64,000 bases of DNA from Panorpa germanica (GCA_963678705.1 OY783216.1:8804001-8868000); one strand, 5' to 3'; shown: positions 50,094 through 62,459, numbered from the stretch's first letter. Program-made: numbers and translations. Notes: generated by a model from the letters alone, not told the origin.

Positions 50094-52348
50094 ACAGTGA
50101 GTGGGAATGAGGCTTTACCCATTAAAAGAATTTGACTCTGACGTTTCTACCATCTTCCTTCTTTGCATTACAGTGTTGATATTATAAAATGATAAACAGA
50201 AATAAATATAACCTAAAAAAAGGGATGAAGTAGAAATCGGACATGACGTCGATGAATTACTGATGTTATTAAACTTTCCTTTTAATGATTGAAGAAATGA
50301 AAATTATTACTTTAATTGTAAATTCGACTTATTACACAAAAAAAATGTCTTGTAGCTTAAGTTAACGATAGTGTTGCCAGATGTAATTTCAGCAATTTAC
50401 CAAGCAGAGGTTATTGACAGTTTCTACACCTGGCAACACTCTTGGTCGTTAAGAATATTGCTTAGTTATACTTTAACAATATATAAAACAGTCTTAAAGA
50501 AATTAAGCCATGGTTTACAACCCCATTGTCGTCGGTTATATATAAAAATAATATGACAATTCATAATTCCTGTTTAATGTTAATATTCTGATATAAAAAG
50601 AGTATTAAAAAAGTGTTTATTTGTAATATAAATAACGATCGTTTAGTTTATGACGTGGCTTACATAACGTTAGTGTGTGACGGATGACAGAGATGGGTGA
50701 CATCCAGGAAGCCAACTGTTCGTCTGTTTTATTGTTGTTTAACATGACATCCAAAAATATTTATTTTTCTTCACACATCGCGCAGCATATATATGTTCAA
50801 ATCTATAAAAAGGTTTATAAACCAGCTGACTGAAAGTAGACGAATGCCCACGTGCCCTTAGGTTATTGTCTTCGCTACACGTTAAATAGAAAACTGTTTT
50901 AATTTCAATATCTTAATACGGCACTGTGCAGAGCGCTCTAATATATACATACGACAAGTTCTAACTTGCAAAGCCAATTAATGTATTCAAAAATGAATAA
51001 AATCTGCACCTGCTAAATACCATAACACCACATAAAAATAACATATTGCCTTCTGTAGCTGTCTGTCCATACCGTATCCATAAGTTGGTATTGCGACGCG
51101 TGTCATACAGATGTGGAACTAATTCTTCACGAGTTGATTCGTTGGCGCATGCGCATTGCACTAAAAAAAAACTCATACCAATTATTATTGTTCACTATTT
51201 ATAGATATTTCTTCGTAGAGATCTTGTATGTAATTATATTTTTAAGAAACGCACCTGCATTTTGTTTTCTTGTTCGACATACTCGTATGTTGTATATTCT
51301 AAAAATAATTTTGTTTTCTTCTTTGTTGTAATGTGATAATACTCAGACTGTTGTTGTTAGTTGATCTAAATCTTTTAAACTATTAATTAGTAGGTTGTAA
51401 GTCAGTCAAATTAAGCAGGGAGCAGTGATATTTAATAACAAGAAGATATCATCTGCATAAATCATAACCTCATTTCAGAATACCTAGTAGAGGTTCAAAC
51501 CCTAAAGGAATGTCTTTAGATACAATTCGAATTCAATTACAATTGACGATTAGTATCTGTCTATTCGCTTTACATATAACACTAATCTATTTTATAAGAT
51601 ACAGTAGTATTTTTGTAGAAAAACATTAAGAATATTGAATGAACATAACCACACTCTGTGAGAAGAAATTGGTGTGAAACCTAGATATTATATATTTTGG
51701 TTAATTAGAAAACAAATGGTTTAAGAGCTACCAGCTACTGTATAATTTAATCTACTACTGTACTGGATAACTCGCTTTACTTATAACATAACGATAATCT
51801 TCGATTAAATTAATAAATATGTATTTAATTAATATTATATGATGGCTCCTAATTATATGCAACTCTTTTAACACTTACAAGTCATGGTTTTGATGACCTT
51901 GTCATCTATCTATGATAACGACAAGTAATAAAAACAGGTTATTTACATATAGAACCTAAGATTAGATAGCAGATGTTATTGTACGATTATATTTTCAATT
52001 TAGTATTGTTTAAGTGGTTAAAACATTTTTGCGTTGCGTTTAACTTCTTTTTTGAGTACAAGAAGCAGGTAAAATAATAAATAAATTAAATTATGGTTAA
52101 TGTTAAAGTTTAAGATTAGAAATTATATATAGTTTTTAATAAATCATAAAGGAAAACATGCAAAAACTATTGGCATTATTATAAATCACGATAATTTATC
52201 AAAGATTCTAACCTAAATACAATAATAGTAATTATATTACTTACGTGTTGTACATGTTGAGATATATTTAGGCTGAAAGCAATTATGTAGTTATTCATTA
52301 TTACATTTTAACCTAGGAATATATATACTTTTTTTTAATATAGTTACA

Positions 52349-53654
52349 ATGGCCGATAGATCATATCCAGATGACAAATTAATTGAAATCCCAATAAGCG
52401 ATTGGCCAATATTACAAAATATGTTTAAACAAAATTGGCCTGAACACCATTTACCATATACAGCAATTGGTAATCATATTCGACTGAAGAAAGAAAACAA
52501 GACACCAGAGACAACGAAACTTTTAAGTCTGAATAGTGATTGGTCAGATGGTACATTTCTTTTAGTGGTAAGTGAATTTGCTTTCAACTCCTTATTAAAA
52601 GATGATTTGATAATATTTCTACTTTTTAAGGATGGTATACAAATGAATATTTACACTTTGGAGAAATCTTGTGATCGTCTCAAGAGAGCTATGCTCTTGC
52701 ATGATTGGTCCAACGGGCCCAAGGTGCAACCCTATCACTACAATCACAGGGAAGCTATTCATTTCGTGTATCGAACGTTAGGACTAAATCTGGAGTATGA
52801 TACGCTGAACGAGATGTATTGGAAGTCTAAGGAAGACTCGCTTCAACTTCAGTTTAAGTAAGGATCCAAGATGTTTGACGTATTTTAGTTTAAATTTGAA
52901 TTACGAAAAGTTAAAGCAGTAGCTGGGTAATTTTAGGTTTAACTGTAATCACAAATAGTATAGTAAAAACAAACGTGACATGAACTTAATTTTTATTACG
53001 TTTTCTACCTTATTCTTCTACTTAAATTAACATTTAAAATGTTTCTATCAGAATTCCAGATGATGTTTATCTTGGACAATTACAACCAGAACAAGCAGAT
53101 ATAGTAAACAGTCACTGGCCGCATTCTTTTGAAGGTTCAGCTGAGTTTCTTCGAGGATTGATCAGAAATAACATTTCTTGTGGAGTCTTCGGCAAGGAGA
53201 AGCATGATTTGCGCGCTTGGGTGCTCAAGTAATAACACCTATTCTTTCATTTTGTGATGTCATTATTATTAACTATAATAATAATTAAAATAATATTGTA
53301 GACTAAACAATGGAATTCTAACGGCTATGCATACCCATCCTGATCACTATAGAAAAGGTTCTTTATCCAATTATTATTCTATTTGTTTTAAATTATGTTT
53401 GAAGCATTTACCCACTATGTATTTTATTTTGTATTTTCGATATTTTAGGTTATGGTACTCTAGTGTTGCATGGAATTACGAAAGCAACGATTGAAAATGG
53501 CGACGAGTTATCTGGACATGTCGTCAATGGGAATATGGCGTCAGGTAAAATGTTTGAGAAAGCTGGATTTCAGAAAAGAGGACCGTACTGGTGGGCTAGA
53601 AATATTCCAACAAATGGAACAAGTGGTATGGGAACATGGACCCAAATTAGTTAA
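52349..53654 (+). CDS. glycine N-acyltransferase-like GNAT protein
   Basis: Five exons: 52349-52567, 52631-52857, 53052-53228, 53302-53357 and 53449-53654, giving 294 residues with closing phases. The N-terminal half (DWPILQNMFKQNWPEHH, later EAIHFVYRTLGL) resembles the GLYAT-like N-terminal domain common in insects. The C-terminal half is the acetyltransferase fold: VYLGQLQPEQADIVNSHWPH, then LTAMHTHPDHYRKGYGT, where RKGYG sits in the acyl-CoA pyrophosphate loop, and VVNGNMASGKMFEKAGF, a typical GNAT motif B ending. It should transfer an acyl group from acyl-CoA to an amine or amino acid; the substrate is unknown. No signal peptide, so probably cytosolic or mitochondrial. Intron 1 is only 63 nt and stays in frame without a stop, so a read-through form of 315 residues is possible. 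Confidence 0.85.
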
Positions 53655-54018
53655 AACTAAAACATAGATGAAAGAAGATTATTCTCTTGTTAAATTTTAT
53701 AAATGTTTTGCATTTTTAATATTTCAAAAATAAGATTTCTGTATATTAAGATTTAAGAAGGTTATACTCTTGTTAAAACTGATAAACTTGTTGCATTTTT
53801 TATTTTATTAAATGTAAGATTTTCTGCATTTTTTGAGGTGATAGAAGGTTGCCAGTAGGATAGAGGAAACGGAGATTTTAAATATTTCTAACAATAGATA
53901 TTTGTACAGCTCAGTAAATTATTTAACATATAAAAATAGATATGGTAATAGAATCACATATCAGTGAACAAAATATATTCATTTAATTCAGTTGTATTAC
54001 ATAGCAAGTGTATAAATG
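53655..54018. other. spacer between convergent genes
   Basis: About 360 bp of AT-rich sequence between the stop of the GNAT gene (+) and the stop of the first S28 protease gene (-). It must hold both 3' UTRs. Nothing else is seen. Confidence 0.5.
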
Positions 54019-56042
54019 TTATTCCACCCAGGACGATATAATGTCAATTATTCTCCTTTTTGCTGCTTGCATTTCCTCTGTATCATAAGGAGAAAGAGAA
54101 TAAAGATCTGCGCAATGAGAGTGTCCTGTAACAATTGATGAACATTAGTCGTGGTCATGTGAAGAAATTATCAACTTCAATAGCACTTAGTGCAAGAACT
54201 TACCAGGTATAATTATAGCCGGAGCACTTTCGTTGATATCTTCAAGAATTCCAATAGCATGCCATGGATCTAGACTTCCATGGGTGAATATCACATTTCT
54301 AACGCTGAGAGATAAATCTCCAAAGAAAACATTTGTACGGTTTACACCTCGATCCAATATTTCCCGTGCGCCATCTGTGAATCTGCAAACATATAAACAT
54401 ATAAGAAACTATTAAGAAAATGGAAAAAAGTGTAATTTAAGCAAGACCCACATGTCGCCATAAACGTCCTTGCAAATATCCAAGAAGAACTGAACCGGGA
54501 ACGTAGATTCTGGGAACGGTTGGTCCTTGGACAAACTGGTTTGGTAATACCCGTATTCAGTGCATGTTTGGTAGTACCATTGTCTTCCTAAAAACAAAAA
54601 AACGAAACGTAAATATACAGTTGGAAATTCACCAGGTGAAGCCATAAGCAATTGCAGTCTACCTGCGAATTCTGTAGCTAGATTTCCCCAGACTGGATCT
54701 AAATAGTATTCAATCAAAGATTTGTAACCCATTTCGACGCATGGCTCATCTCTCGTTCTCCATAGCCATGTTATAAACGCTACCAATCTATCGACGGGTC
54801 CTCCGAGATTCTCATTGTCTATAATATTGCACACGGTCTCGATATCACCTGTCCAGTGATACTGGACAACTCCAGCGAATGTATTTGCAATACTATTGAA
54901 GAAGGACACGACATCGTTATGAACATCTGGCTGAATAGGTTCGCACAAACTAGAAATGTAACAAGATAATTAATTGAATCCTAAAAGTATGAATAGCTAG
55001 CTAGAGACTTACTTAAACTTTTCAGCTATGTTAGCAGGACCATCTTCCGTTTCGAATTCTTCCATTAGACTAACAATGGCTTCATTTATTGTCTTAACGC
55101 AGGATTCGCTTCCAACTGTGCTTAAAGATTGGCTGACAACTTCAAAATATTCTAAAACAAAATTTAGTACTCGTTTAATATAATGAATTTGTTTAGCATG
55201 GTCTTAAATAGTTGCTTTACTAACTGTAGAAGTCTGCAACTGCTAAGACAGGAGCACTTGATGCCCAGGCACCGGCTATAAGATGAGGATACTTCAATTT
55301 GAACCAGGCGACCATACTTCCGGCGTAGGAAGCACCTACCAAAACGACCTTACTGTTTTCCAAACCTGAAGATATAAGGATATATTAAGTATATTAAAAA
55401 TTAAATTGATTTCAATATAATAAATTCGCTAACCTGCAATTGTGGACTTTACATGATCAATGAATAGAACCAAATCAGAAAGCGCTTGATCCACATTAAG
55501 ATATTGCAGATTTTCTGTGGAAGCATCTCTGTAAGAAAACAACTTTATAGTTTAGAAATTTATGCGATTTTCGCTGATAAACTAAATCTCAACACTAACT
55601 CAGTTGGATGGCTCTTCCCGTAATATCTATGCTCAGTGTAAAACATGTAGCCGTTATGTTTCGCAGCAAGATCAAACATCATTCCACTCTGCAGCCACCC
55701 TTCGCTGATATCCCATTCTCCTCCAACATAGATAAATATCGGGCCTCCAGATGTGAAGTGCTCGTCATTGCTCATGTAACGCTAAGAGAATAATTAAATA
55801 AATGTTTTATTTAAGATAAATATTATAATGATTTGTTAAATTACCATTTTCCAGGTGTTGAAATTTCGGGGATTGAAATGGTCCAAGAATTGATCTACCC
55901 ATAATGTTTCAACGCGATGTGACGATCTAGCTAATGGAACTGGGGGCTCTTTGTGAAGGAACATGTGGTGATGGCCACGAAAGCCGTCTGCCCCAACGAA
56001 CAACAGAGCAAGTACACCAGAAAGTATTGCAAGAAGCTGCAT
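54019..56042 (-). CDS. S28 serine protease (K12H4.7/PRSS16-like), copy A
   Basis: Nine coding exons on the minus strand: 55845-56042, 55600-55781, 55434-55528, 55225-55365, 55013-55151, 54663-54949, 54452-54587, 54204-54382 and 54019-54125. They give 487 residues, the usual family length. A signal peptide (MQLLAILSGVLALLFVGADG) is followed by the family hallmark WVDQFLDHFNP, then GGPIFIYVGGEW and FYTEHRYYGKS. The catalytic triad is Ser171 (GASYAGS), Asp431 (GSLDPWH) and His456 (GHSHC). RQWYYQTCTEYGYYQTS is the conserved substrate-pocket block. Family members cleave after proline or act as lysosomal/secreted carboxy- or aminopeptidases. A secreted, possibly digestive role is inferred. An untranslated leader exon ends at 56584. 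Sister gene at 57571-59742. Confidence 0.94.
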
Positions 56043-57570
56043 TTCAACCTAAAAGAATATTGCCACGTTCAATTTTAAATATGATATCGAATTTTCTCTG
56101 ATTTAGAATTATTACTGAGTGTTTATTTTTGTATTTATTTAATGACAATGTAAAAGAATTATCCTACACTTTGGTAAATAATAAAACGTAACGTTAGGTA
56201 AAAGATATTACGTTAAATAATAGAAGAATACATTTTCTGATTAGCGGGAAGTTAAATTATAAAAGGCGTTCAGTTAATTGGTTATTTTATTAATAATACA
56301 AATTAATATTATAGGAAGAAAGAAAGAAAAGAGAGTAATATGAATTTAAAATTGGCAGTGAAAAGATAATAGAGGAGCTCATGAGAGGAGATAAGGAATG
56401 AAGGAGGTGAATGGCGAAAATAAAGAGAAGAAGGAAGGAAATAGAGCGAAGAGAAGAAAAACAGAGTGGGAAACATGAATAAGAAACTATTAAGAGGTTT
56501 TCTTTTTAAGTATTTAGAATGCAGTGTCAATAAAACATAAAATAAAAATAAATGTTATGTAACAAAATAAAATATGTTCTTACCTTTCGAATCACTTGAA
56601 ACGTTTTTTAATTCCTTTATATACCTTAATCTTATCACCGCAATGATTACTGTATCACATTGTAACTTGATCATTTGAAGTGATAATTAAAGATTATTTT
56701 AATAACAATGAAGTGATTTTATAGTCAAATCAATTAAAAATATAATGGCTATAATGTAATCGTATATAACAGCTCATTTAGAACATGAATCTTCCTTATG
56801 CAGGGTTCCCACTTGCTTGAGCGGTCTGAATATTTAGATTTTGTAATTATAATAATCTAACTCTTATTTTATTTGAATGAATGTGACAGATGCTTCACAG
56901 AATGATTGTGCTCACCAAAAAAGATTGAACGTATTGTAATTACAAAACTCAGCCTTGATCTGCCACTGACCATGTCTTCGGTGACATGCAATTAACAATA
57001 TCAAGCTGAATTTTATTAATATTAACAAATAAATTATTGATTATATCATAAAAATAGTGAACAACCGAATATTTAAAGATATTGATAATGTTATCAACAC
57101 TTTCTATATCATGTAAATGGATCTGATTTTATAATCACAAACATTTGTTAATTAATTTAGGTTGATTAAGGATTTAGCAAATCACTCTGTAGAAATACTT
57201 AATATGCAAAGTGTTTAGCGAGAGTAAAATTTTAATTAAAAATAAAACAAATAAGAGTTCTGTTTTACATAATTCGTTTATTTAATTTTTTTTAATGAAA
57301 GTTGTATTCTAAAACACAGCCACAGCTGTATGTTTAATCGTATAAATGTGTTACATTGTTAATTCTAATTTATTTCTTACTGTAGAAGTTCATTGATTTG
57401 GCTCGGTCGGGACCATGGCCGTTCAGGACTAGCTTTGATTAAATATTACAATTAATTTGTCGATAACAATTTTAAAAAGTAATTACGACAACGACTCAAA
57501 CAGGGTATGATTATTGACCGTGCCGAATTATCGAGCTTCTACTGTATATTGCATTACATGCAAACATAGC
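56043..57570. other. spacer between the two S28 genes
   Basis: Holds the 5' UTR intron (56043-56583), leader exon and promoter of copy A, and the 3' UTR of copy B. Inside the intron, 56309-56520 is a purine-rich tract (GGAAGAAAGAAAGAAAAGAG). No further exon was found between the copies. Confidence 0.55.
56584..56636 (-). promoter_or_regulatory. promoter and short leader exon of S28 copy A
   Basis: On the minus strand, GATAAG (56636-56631) is followed by TATATAAAG (56623-56615), then TCAAGTG about 25 bp further, and a splice donor AAG|gtaaga with the exon ending at 56584. The matching acceptor ttttag lies just before the start codon exon (GTTGAAATG). A very short untranslated leader exon of about 14 nt is therefore inferred. 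Confidence 0.65.
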
Positions 57571-59742
57571 TTATTCCAACCAGGACGAAATAGTGGCTAT
57601 CACTCTCTCCTTAGCTGCTCGCATTTCCTTGGAATCCCTACTAGATACAGAACTAAGATCCTCACAATGAGAGTACCCTACCAATTTTAAGAAAGTGTAA
57701 GAACATTCAGGACGAATTTAAAATAAAATAATACGGCAACATACCTGGTATAACGATAGCAGGAGAGCTATCATTGATGTCTTCAAGGATTCCGATAGAA
57801 TGCCACGGATCTAGTGTTCCATGGGTGAAGATCACATTTCTTACATCAGGGGATAAACCTCCGTACAGAATGTTTGTTCGATTTATGCTCCTGTCTAATA
57901 TATCCCGGGCACCCTTTGTAAAACTACGAATGTATGGATATATTAAAACGTTTGTAGGGCATGGTAAAATTGTAACAGAAATATCACCTACATATCTCCA
58001 TAAGAGTCTCTGCAAATATCAACAAAGAACTGAACAGGGAATGCTTCTTCCGGGAATGGTTGATCCTTGGACAAGCTGGTTTGATAGTAACCATACTCGG
58101 TGCATGTCTGGTAGTACCATTGCCTTTCTGAAAATTAAACGACGAAGCTTGACCCAGCAAGAAATAATGGTTGGTCTTTGATAATAACCAGGTAAATCCT
58201 TCATCTAACCGTGCACTTTGGGTAGCCACAAATTTTCTATTTTCATCATGAAAATGGATCAAAGCAAATAAATTCCAAATGAATTCCATGTTTTACCCTT
58301 TTACAAGATGAAACAAGAAAATTGTTACCTACCGGTTGTTCTCTTTTTAACGACGGATCTTCTGATGACCTACCTCCTGTAGTTTGACTACTCCATGCCG
58401 TTTTGCTAATACGTTCCACTTGAGATTTGTATGTTGCGTCTCTACAAATCAACCAGGTAAACCATTTCTTCCTAATTAACGCTGCCAACCTGTCAACGGG
58501 TCCTCCTAAGTCCTCATTATCCATATATCGACAGCTAGACTCAATATCTCCATTCATGTTACTCTGGACAATTCCAGCAAAAGTAAATGCAATCTCAGAG
58601 AAGAAATTTTCCTTATCATTGAGAGCATCGGGATGAATAGGAGTACATAGACTGAAAGAATTGCGTGATTACTGCATAGTTAATACGCATAAAGACTACA
58701 AAAGATGAAAATTAAACTTACTTAAATTTTTTGGAAATGTTTGCAGCGCCATTTTCTGTTTTAAATTCTTTCAACAGGCTGATCATAGCCTCATTTATTG
58801 TTTTCACGCAAGATTCGCTTCCAACAGTGCTTAAAGATTTGCTGACAACTTCAAAATATTCTAGAAACACAGTTATTAATAAGTTTTAAATTTTGTCGCG
58901 TAATTTGATATGGTCATACGTTTACTAACTGTAGAAATCTGCCACGGCTAAGACAGGGGCGCTTGATGCCAAGGAACCGACAGCAAGATGTGGGTACTTC
59001 AATTTGAACCAGGCGACCATGTTAGCAGCATATGATGCTCCGAATAAAACGACTTTGCTATCTTCTAAACCTATTAATAAATAACATGTTAACTTTAAAG
59101 CAACTGTCATCCTGAAAGAGATACCAATGTTCCATCACGAACCTGGTATAGTTGTCTTCACGTGTCCAATAAAGTAAGCCAGGTCAGCCAACGCTTGATC
59201 CACGCTGAGATACTGCAAATTTTGTGTTGATGTGTCCCTGTTGTAATAAATATGTTATCCTTATGAAATATACATGTAATTTAATATTTCTAAACTTACG
59301 GTGTTGGACGACTCTGCCCATAATATCTATGCTCTGTATAGAACATGTATCCACTATGGTTCTTCGAGATATCAAAGATGAGTCCACCTTGAATTGATCC
59401 GGCGTTAATGGTCCATTCTCCTCCGACGAAGATAAGTATCGGTCCCCCAGGTTGGAAGTGAAGATCGTTGCTCATGTATCGCTATGAACATAAATGTTTA
59501 ACTATTTATCTTAGAAATTGCTAAGTTTTCATGATCATCTTTACCATTTTCCACGTTCTGTTATCCCGAGGGTTGAAATGGTCTAAAGGTTGATCGACCC
59601 ATAATGTGTTCACACGATGCTGAGACTTTTGCGTCGGAATTGGAGGTCCCTTGTGAAGATAGTGAATGTATGGATTATAAAAACTGTCCACTCCCATCGA
59701 TAGCCACGAAATTAAGGCACAAATTATTACAACGCACCTCAT
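57571..59742 (-). CDS. S28 serine protease (K12H4.7/PRSS16-like), copy B
   Basis: Nine coding exons: 59545-59742, 59300-59481, 59143-59237, 58930-59070, 58722-58860, 58329-58651, 57992-58127, 57745-57923 and 57571-57677, 499 residues. Eight of the nine exons have exactly the length and phase of copy A; exon 6 is 36 nt longer. Signal peptide MRCVVIICALISWLSMG, then WVDQPLDHFNP, GGPILIFVGGEW and FYTEHRYYGQS. The triad is retained: Ser171 (GASYAANM), Asp443 (GTLDPWH), His468 (GYSHC). The extra residues sit between LGGPVDRL and RQWYYQTCTEYGYYQTS, in a lid-like, fast-changing part (ends EQPV before the junction). It appears intact and functional; a divergent substrate preference is inferred from the lid change. 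The start ATG is at 59742. Confidence 0.93.
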
Positions 59743-59845
59743 TTTTCCAATTATTAGATTATCTAATATTAAATATAACATCAATTTAGAAGAATTAAAG
59801 TGAAACCATTCACGAATTTCTTTAATGATCACATAGTTTTCTTAC

Positions 59846-59910
59846 CTGTCCAATAATTAGATTGCAGCAATCATTTGCCATTGTGTACTCATTATATATC
59901 AAGTCTTATC
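59846..59910 (-). promoter_or_regulatory. promoter and leader exon of S28 copy B
   Basis: On the minus strand GATAAG (59910-59905) is followed by TATATAAT (59898-59891) and, downstream, a donor GGACAG|gtaaga with the exon ending at 59846. This repeats the GATA-TATA-short leader plan of copy A. A plausible acceptor (atattag) lies about 35 bp before the start codon. Confidence 0.55.
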
Positions 59911-61173
59911 TCATAAAAACTGTACAATATTACAAAGTATTTCATCTTGAAATGTCTGTTACTTATTTTCGTAACAATGTTGCATTAAGTTCTGATTAAG
60001 ATGCTATCGGAGTTTATCAATAAGTTATTTAAAAAAGAGTCTGTGAAGAGAAGTGTGCTAAAGATTAAAAATTGAAGAAAACAAAAAATATAAAATGATC
60101 AATGCTATAAAAACCTTTAAAATGTTCAATGAAAAACACTTTTTTATTTTGATGTATTAAATATAGTTACCAACGTAGTTTATTACGCATTTTTAAATAT
60201 CTGCATTTTGTGTGATCATTTTCTGCATAGTTCTTAATTTTAATTATAGTTTTATGTTTTAGTTTTAGAAGTAAATGTACTGCATACATTCTTATAGTAA
60301 AATATAAAACATGACTGTACTGCAGTGGTCTTTTTTATTGACTAAGATATTTTTTTTTATATTTATTTATTTATTTGTCTTGACTTTTATTCGTCATAGC
60401 CACCATCAAACATTTTTTATACATCTTTTTTAATTTATAATTGAATTTTACAAATTTCTAAATATTTCAATAATTCACTAATTAATTTTGAATCACTTAA
60501 CAAAAATTTAGTACTAACAGGAAAAGTTTTAATCACATTTAATATTTCACTATTGAATTTTGATCTTTCTAAACTATAATTTATGCATTCAAATATAATA
60601 TGATCCAAAGTTCCTTCTTCACCACATTGACATCTATCGTCAGATTTAATATTAATTTTGTACAGGTGAGCTGGAGTTTTACAATGATTACTTTTGATTC
60701 TGATTATAGTTGATATAATTTTGCGGGACTCATTTCTAAACCGTCTTTTCTTACTTAAATTTGGATGCAACATATCCTTTTAACTGACTTTTGTTAATGA
60801 AATCTTAGTTTCTCAAATCTAAGTTTAATTTTTTGATTATATTAAAAATTTCATATGAAGGTAATTTCACTTTCATCTCAATTTATCCGCAATTAACCAA
60901 GTTAATAATCTACGTTTTGGTAAAATAAAGAACAAATAGTATTAAATAAAGATGAACAGAAGAACGACGCATGAAAAACCAACACACTACAAGAAACGCA
61001 TATAACTAGAAGTTAAAATTAAAACACAAAATTATTTTATCGAAATAGGCTAACAATAAAAATTATCTTTTGTTTCCTGCGCTGTTTTAATTTAAAAAAA
61101 ATCTTTTTGCATGCTTTTAAAAAGTGTACATAAAATAAATATTTTATATTTATAATTTTTATGTTGCGGTAAA
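59911..61173. other. intergenic region with a retrotransposon relic
   Basis: Lies between divergent genes (S28 copy B on -, EF-hand gene on +). Apart from the non-LTR relic at 60435-60773, AT-rich with no feature recognised. A TATA-like ATAAATATTTTATATTTATAA stretch before 61174 is too AT-rich to call. Confidence 0.45.
60435..60773 (-). pseudogene. 3' end of a non-LTR retrotransposon ORF2 (relic)
   Basis: 112 codons that open with LSKKRRFRNESRKIIST and contain RIKSNHCKTPAHL, then CQCGEEGTLDHIIFEC. The Cys-x-Cys-Gly…His…Cys knuckle after a Lys/Arg-rich helix is the standard C-terminal tail of jockey/RTE-like reverse transcriptase ORFs in insects. The polymerase domain upstream is absent, as expected for a 5'-truncated or decayed insertion. 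The frame is still open, so it may be fairly young. Confidence 0.7.
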
Positions 61174-61855
61174 ATGGGAAACGCCATTGCTACTAGAATC
61201 AACCGTCTATTCGATTATCCAATAAAAAGAAAACCGATATGTTACTACCGCCAAGAAGACTTCTCCTCCACCGGTGAATTCGCAACTCAGCAATATGGAG
61301 ACATCACCAATATTATAGAATACGAACGAATTACCAACGAGTTCTACTCCAAATTATTAGCAAGAAGGAAACAAACCAAAGAGAAGATTGATAGAGCTGG
61401 TGGCAGGACTAATAACAAGGATTTGGCCAAGAAATATTCTGCCTGGAATGAAATGACAATATCATACCTGCACAGTCTGTTTCTGCTCTTCCAGAACGAG
61501 AATTACGGCTCGCTGGACTTTGACGCTTTTGAAACTGTTTTGGAAAGCTTGGGGGATGAAAGCAGCTCTGACAAACGCATGAAGAAATTTACTGAAGCGG
61601 ATACAGATGCTGAAGGTTCCATTTCGTACGAAGAGTTTTTACAAGTGAGTTGATTTTTAATGTAACGCGGTAATGATGTAATAATGCGGTATACTCGAAG
61701 CATTTAAAAGAATGATATTTATAATAAATGCTTTTTTACAGCTGATTTATACATTTGATAACAAATTGGCTAAACTTTGTACAGCAGCTACTGAAAAAAT
61801 TAAGTTTATTGACAGTTTGACATTAGGAGAACAACTGGAATATGGGCTTTTCTAA
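61174..61855 (+). CDS. small EF-hand protein with N-terminal myristoylation-type start
   Basis: Two exons, 61174-61644 and 61742-61855, give 194 residues, phase 0. The protein starts MGNAIATR, fitting an N-myristoylation site (Gly2, Ala6). Residues about 100-157 hold a pair of EF-hands: the first is degenerate (NENYGSLDFDAF), the second has a complete loop, DTDAEGSISYEEF, with acidic residues at 1, 3, 5 and 12. The N-terminal 100 residues (YYRQEDFSSTGEFATQQYGD; KLLARRKQTKEKIDRAGG) are not recognised. A calcium-responsive, possibly membrane-anchored role is inferred from these motifs only; I cannot place it in a named family. AATAAA at 61884 probably ends the transcript. Confidence 0.8.
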
Positions 61856-62459
61856 GATCACAATATTAATATAATAATAATACAATAAATAAAGATTTAT
61901 GTTTATCCCTTCTTTTTATTTAATTCACCATGTATATTAGATAAACAGTGCGTTGTCGTTAACGAATTTAAAGTCCTACATAATAAAAATATTTAAAAGT
62001 GTTATTTTAGTTGCATCTTTTCAGGCGCGGTTACTACATAAATGTATAATTACTTTGAAATCGAGTATTCTGAAGTATGCACTATAGTAATGTCATTTTT
62101 AGCATGACTAGTAACAACAGTTAGGATCGAATGGACATATAGTAAATTAAAAATATTTAAAAATTATAAAAACCTGTTCAAATCAAAGCTATTCCATTAT
62201 GTACTACTGCTTAATAGATGGCGCATTCGGTTTAAATAAATATATGCTAATTCTAAGCCTGAAGAGCAGGCAACCTAAATTACGTTGTTTAAAATCAAGT
62301 TTACTAGTTTTTAAATAATTAATATTTCAAATGTGTTTAATTTTTTAATTGAACTATATCCGCTACACTTTAAATTGAGAAACTGTTTAATTAAATTTGC
62401 AATATCTACGCTTTTCTTGCTTTTTTTTTAGAAACCATGTTACTTTTTTCAATTTCTTT
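61856..62459. other. 3' UTR and spacer before the satellite array
   Basis: Carries the poly(A) signal of the EF-hand gene at 61884-61889, then AT-rich sequence without recognisable features up to the tandem array. Confidence 0.5.

Larger units (their letters stand above)
34653..52348. other. 17.7-kb gene-poor region rich in repeats
   Basis: No gene I would defend. It begins with the scrt upstream region. Identified content is two copies of a GC-richer dispersed repeat (35617-35868, 43896-44037), a second dispersed repeat pair (36429-36733, 49846-50093), polypyrimidine/polypurine tracts (38560-39110), MITE A and C relics (46.2-49.7 kb), and (CT)n and (TA)n arrays. A 114-codon minus-strand frame at 40251-40595 is listed separately as doubtful. 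Smaller pieces similar to the MITE A end (TTTTATAGAAATTAA) recur near 37620 and 39275. Confidence 0.5.

Noticed and set aside
58246..58651. Suspected frame damage in exon 6 of S28 copy B
   Set aside because: The sequence diverges from copy A before the RQWYYQTC block, but a donor at 58328 in the correct phase joins to exon 7 without a stop, so the gene is read as intact.
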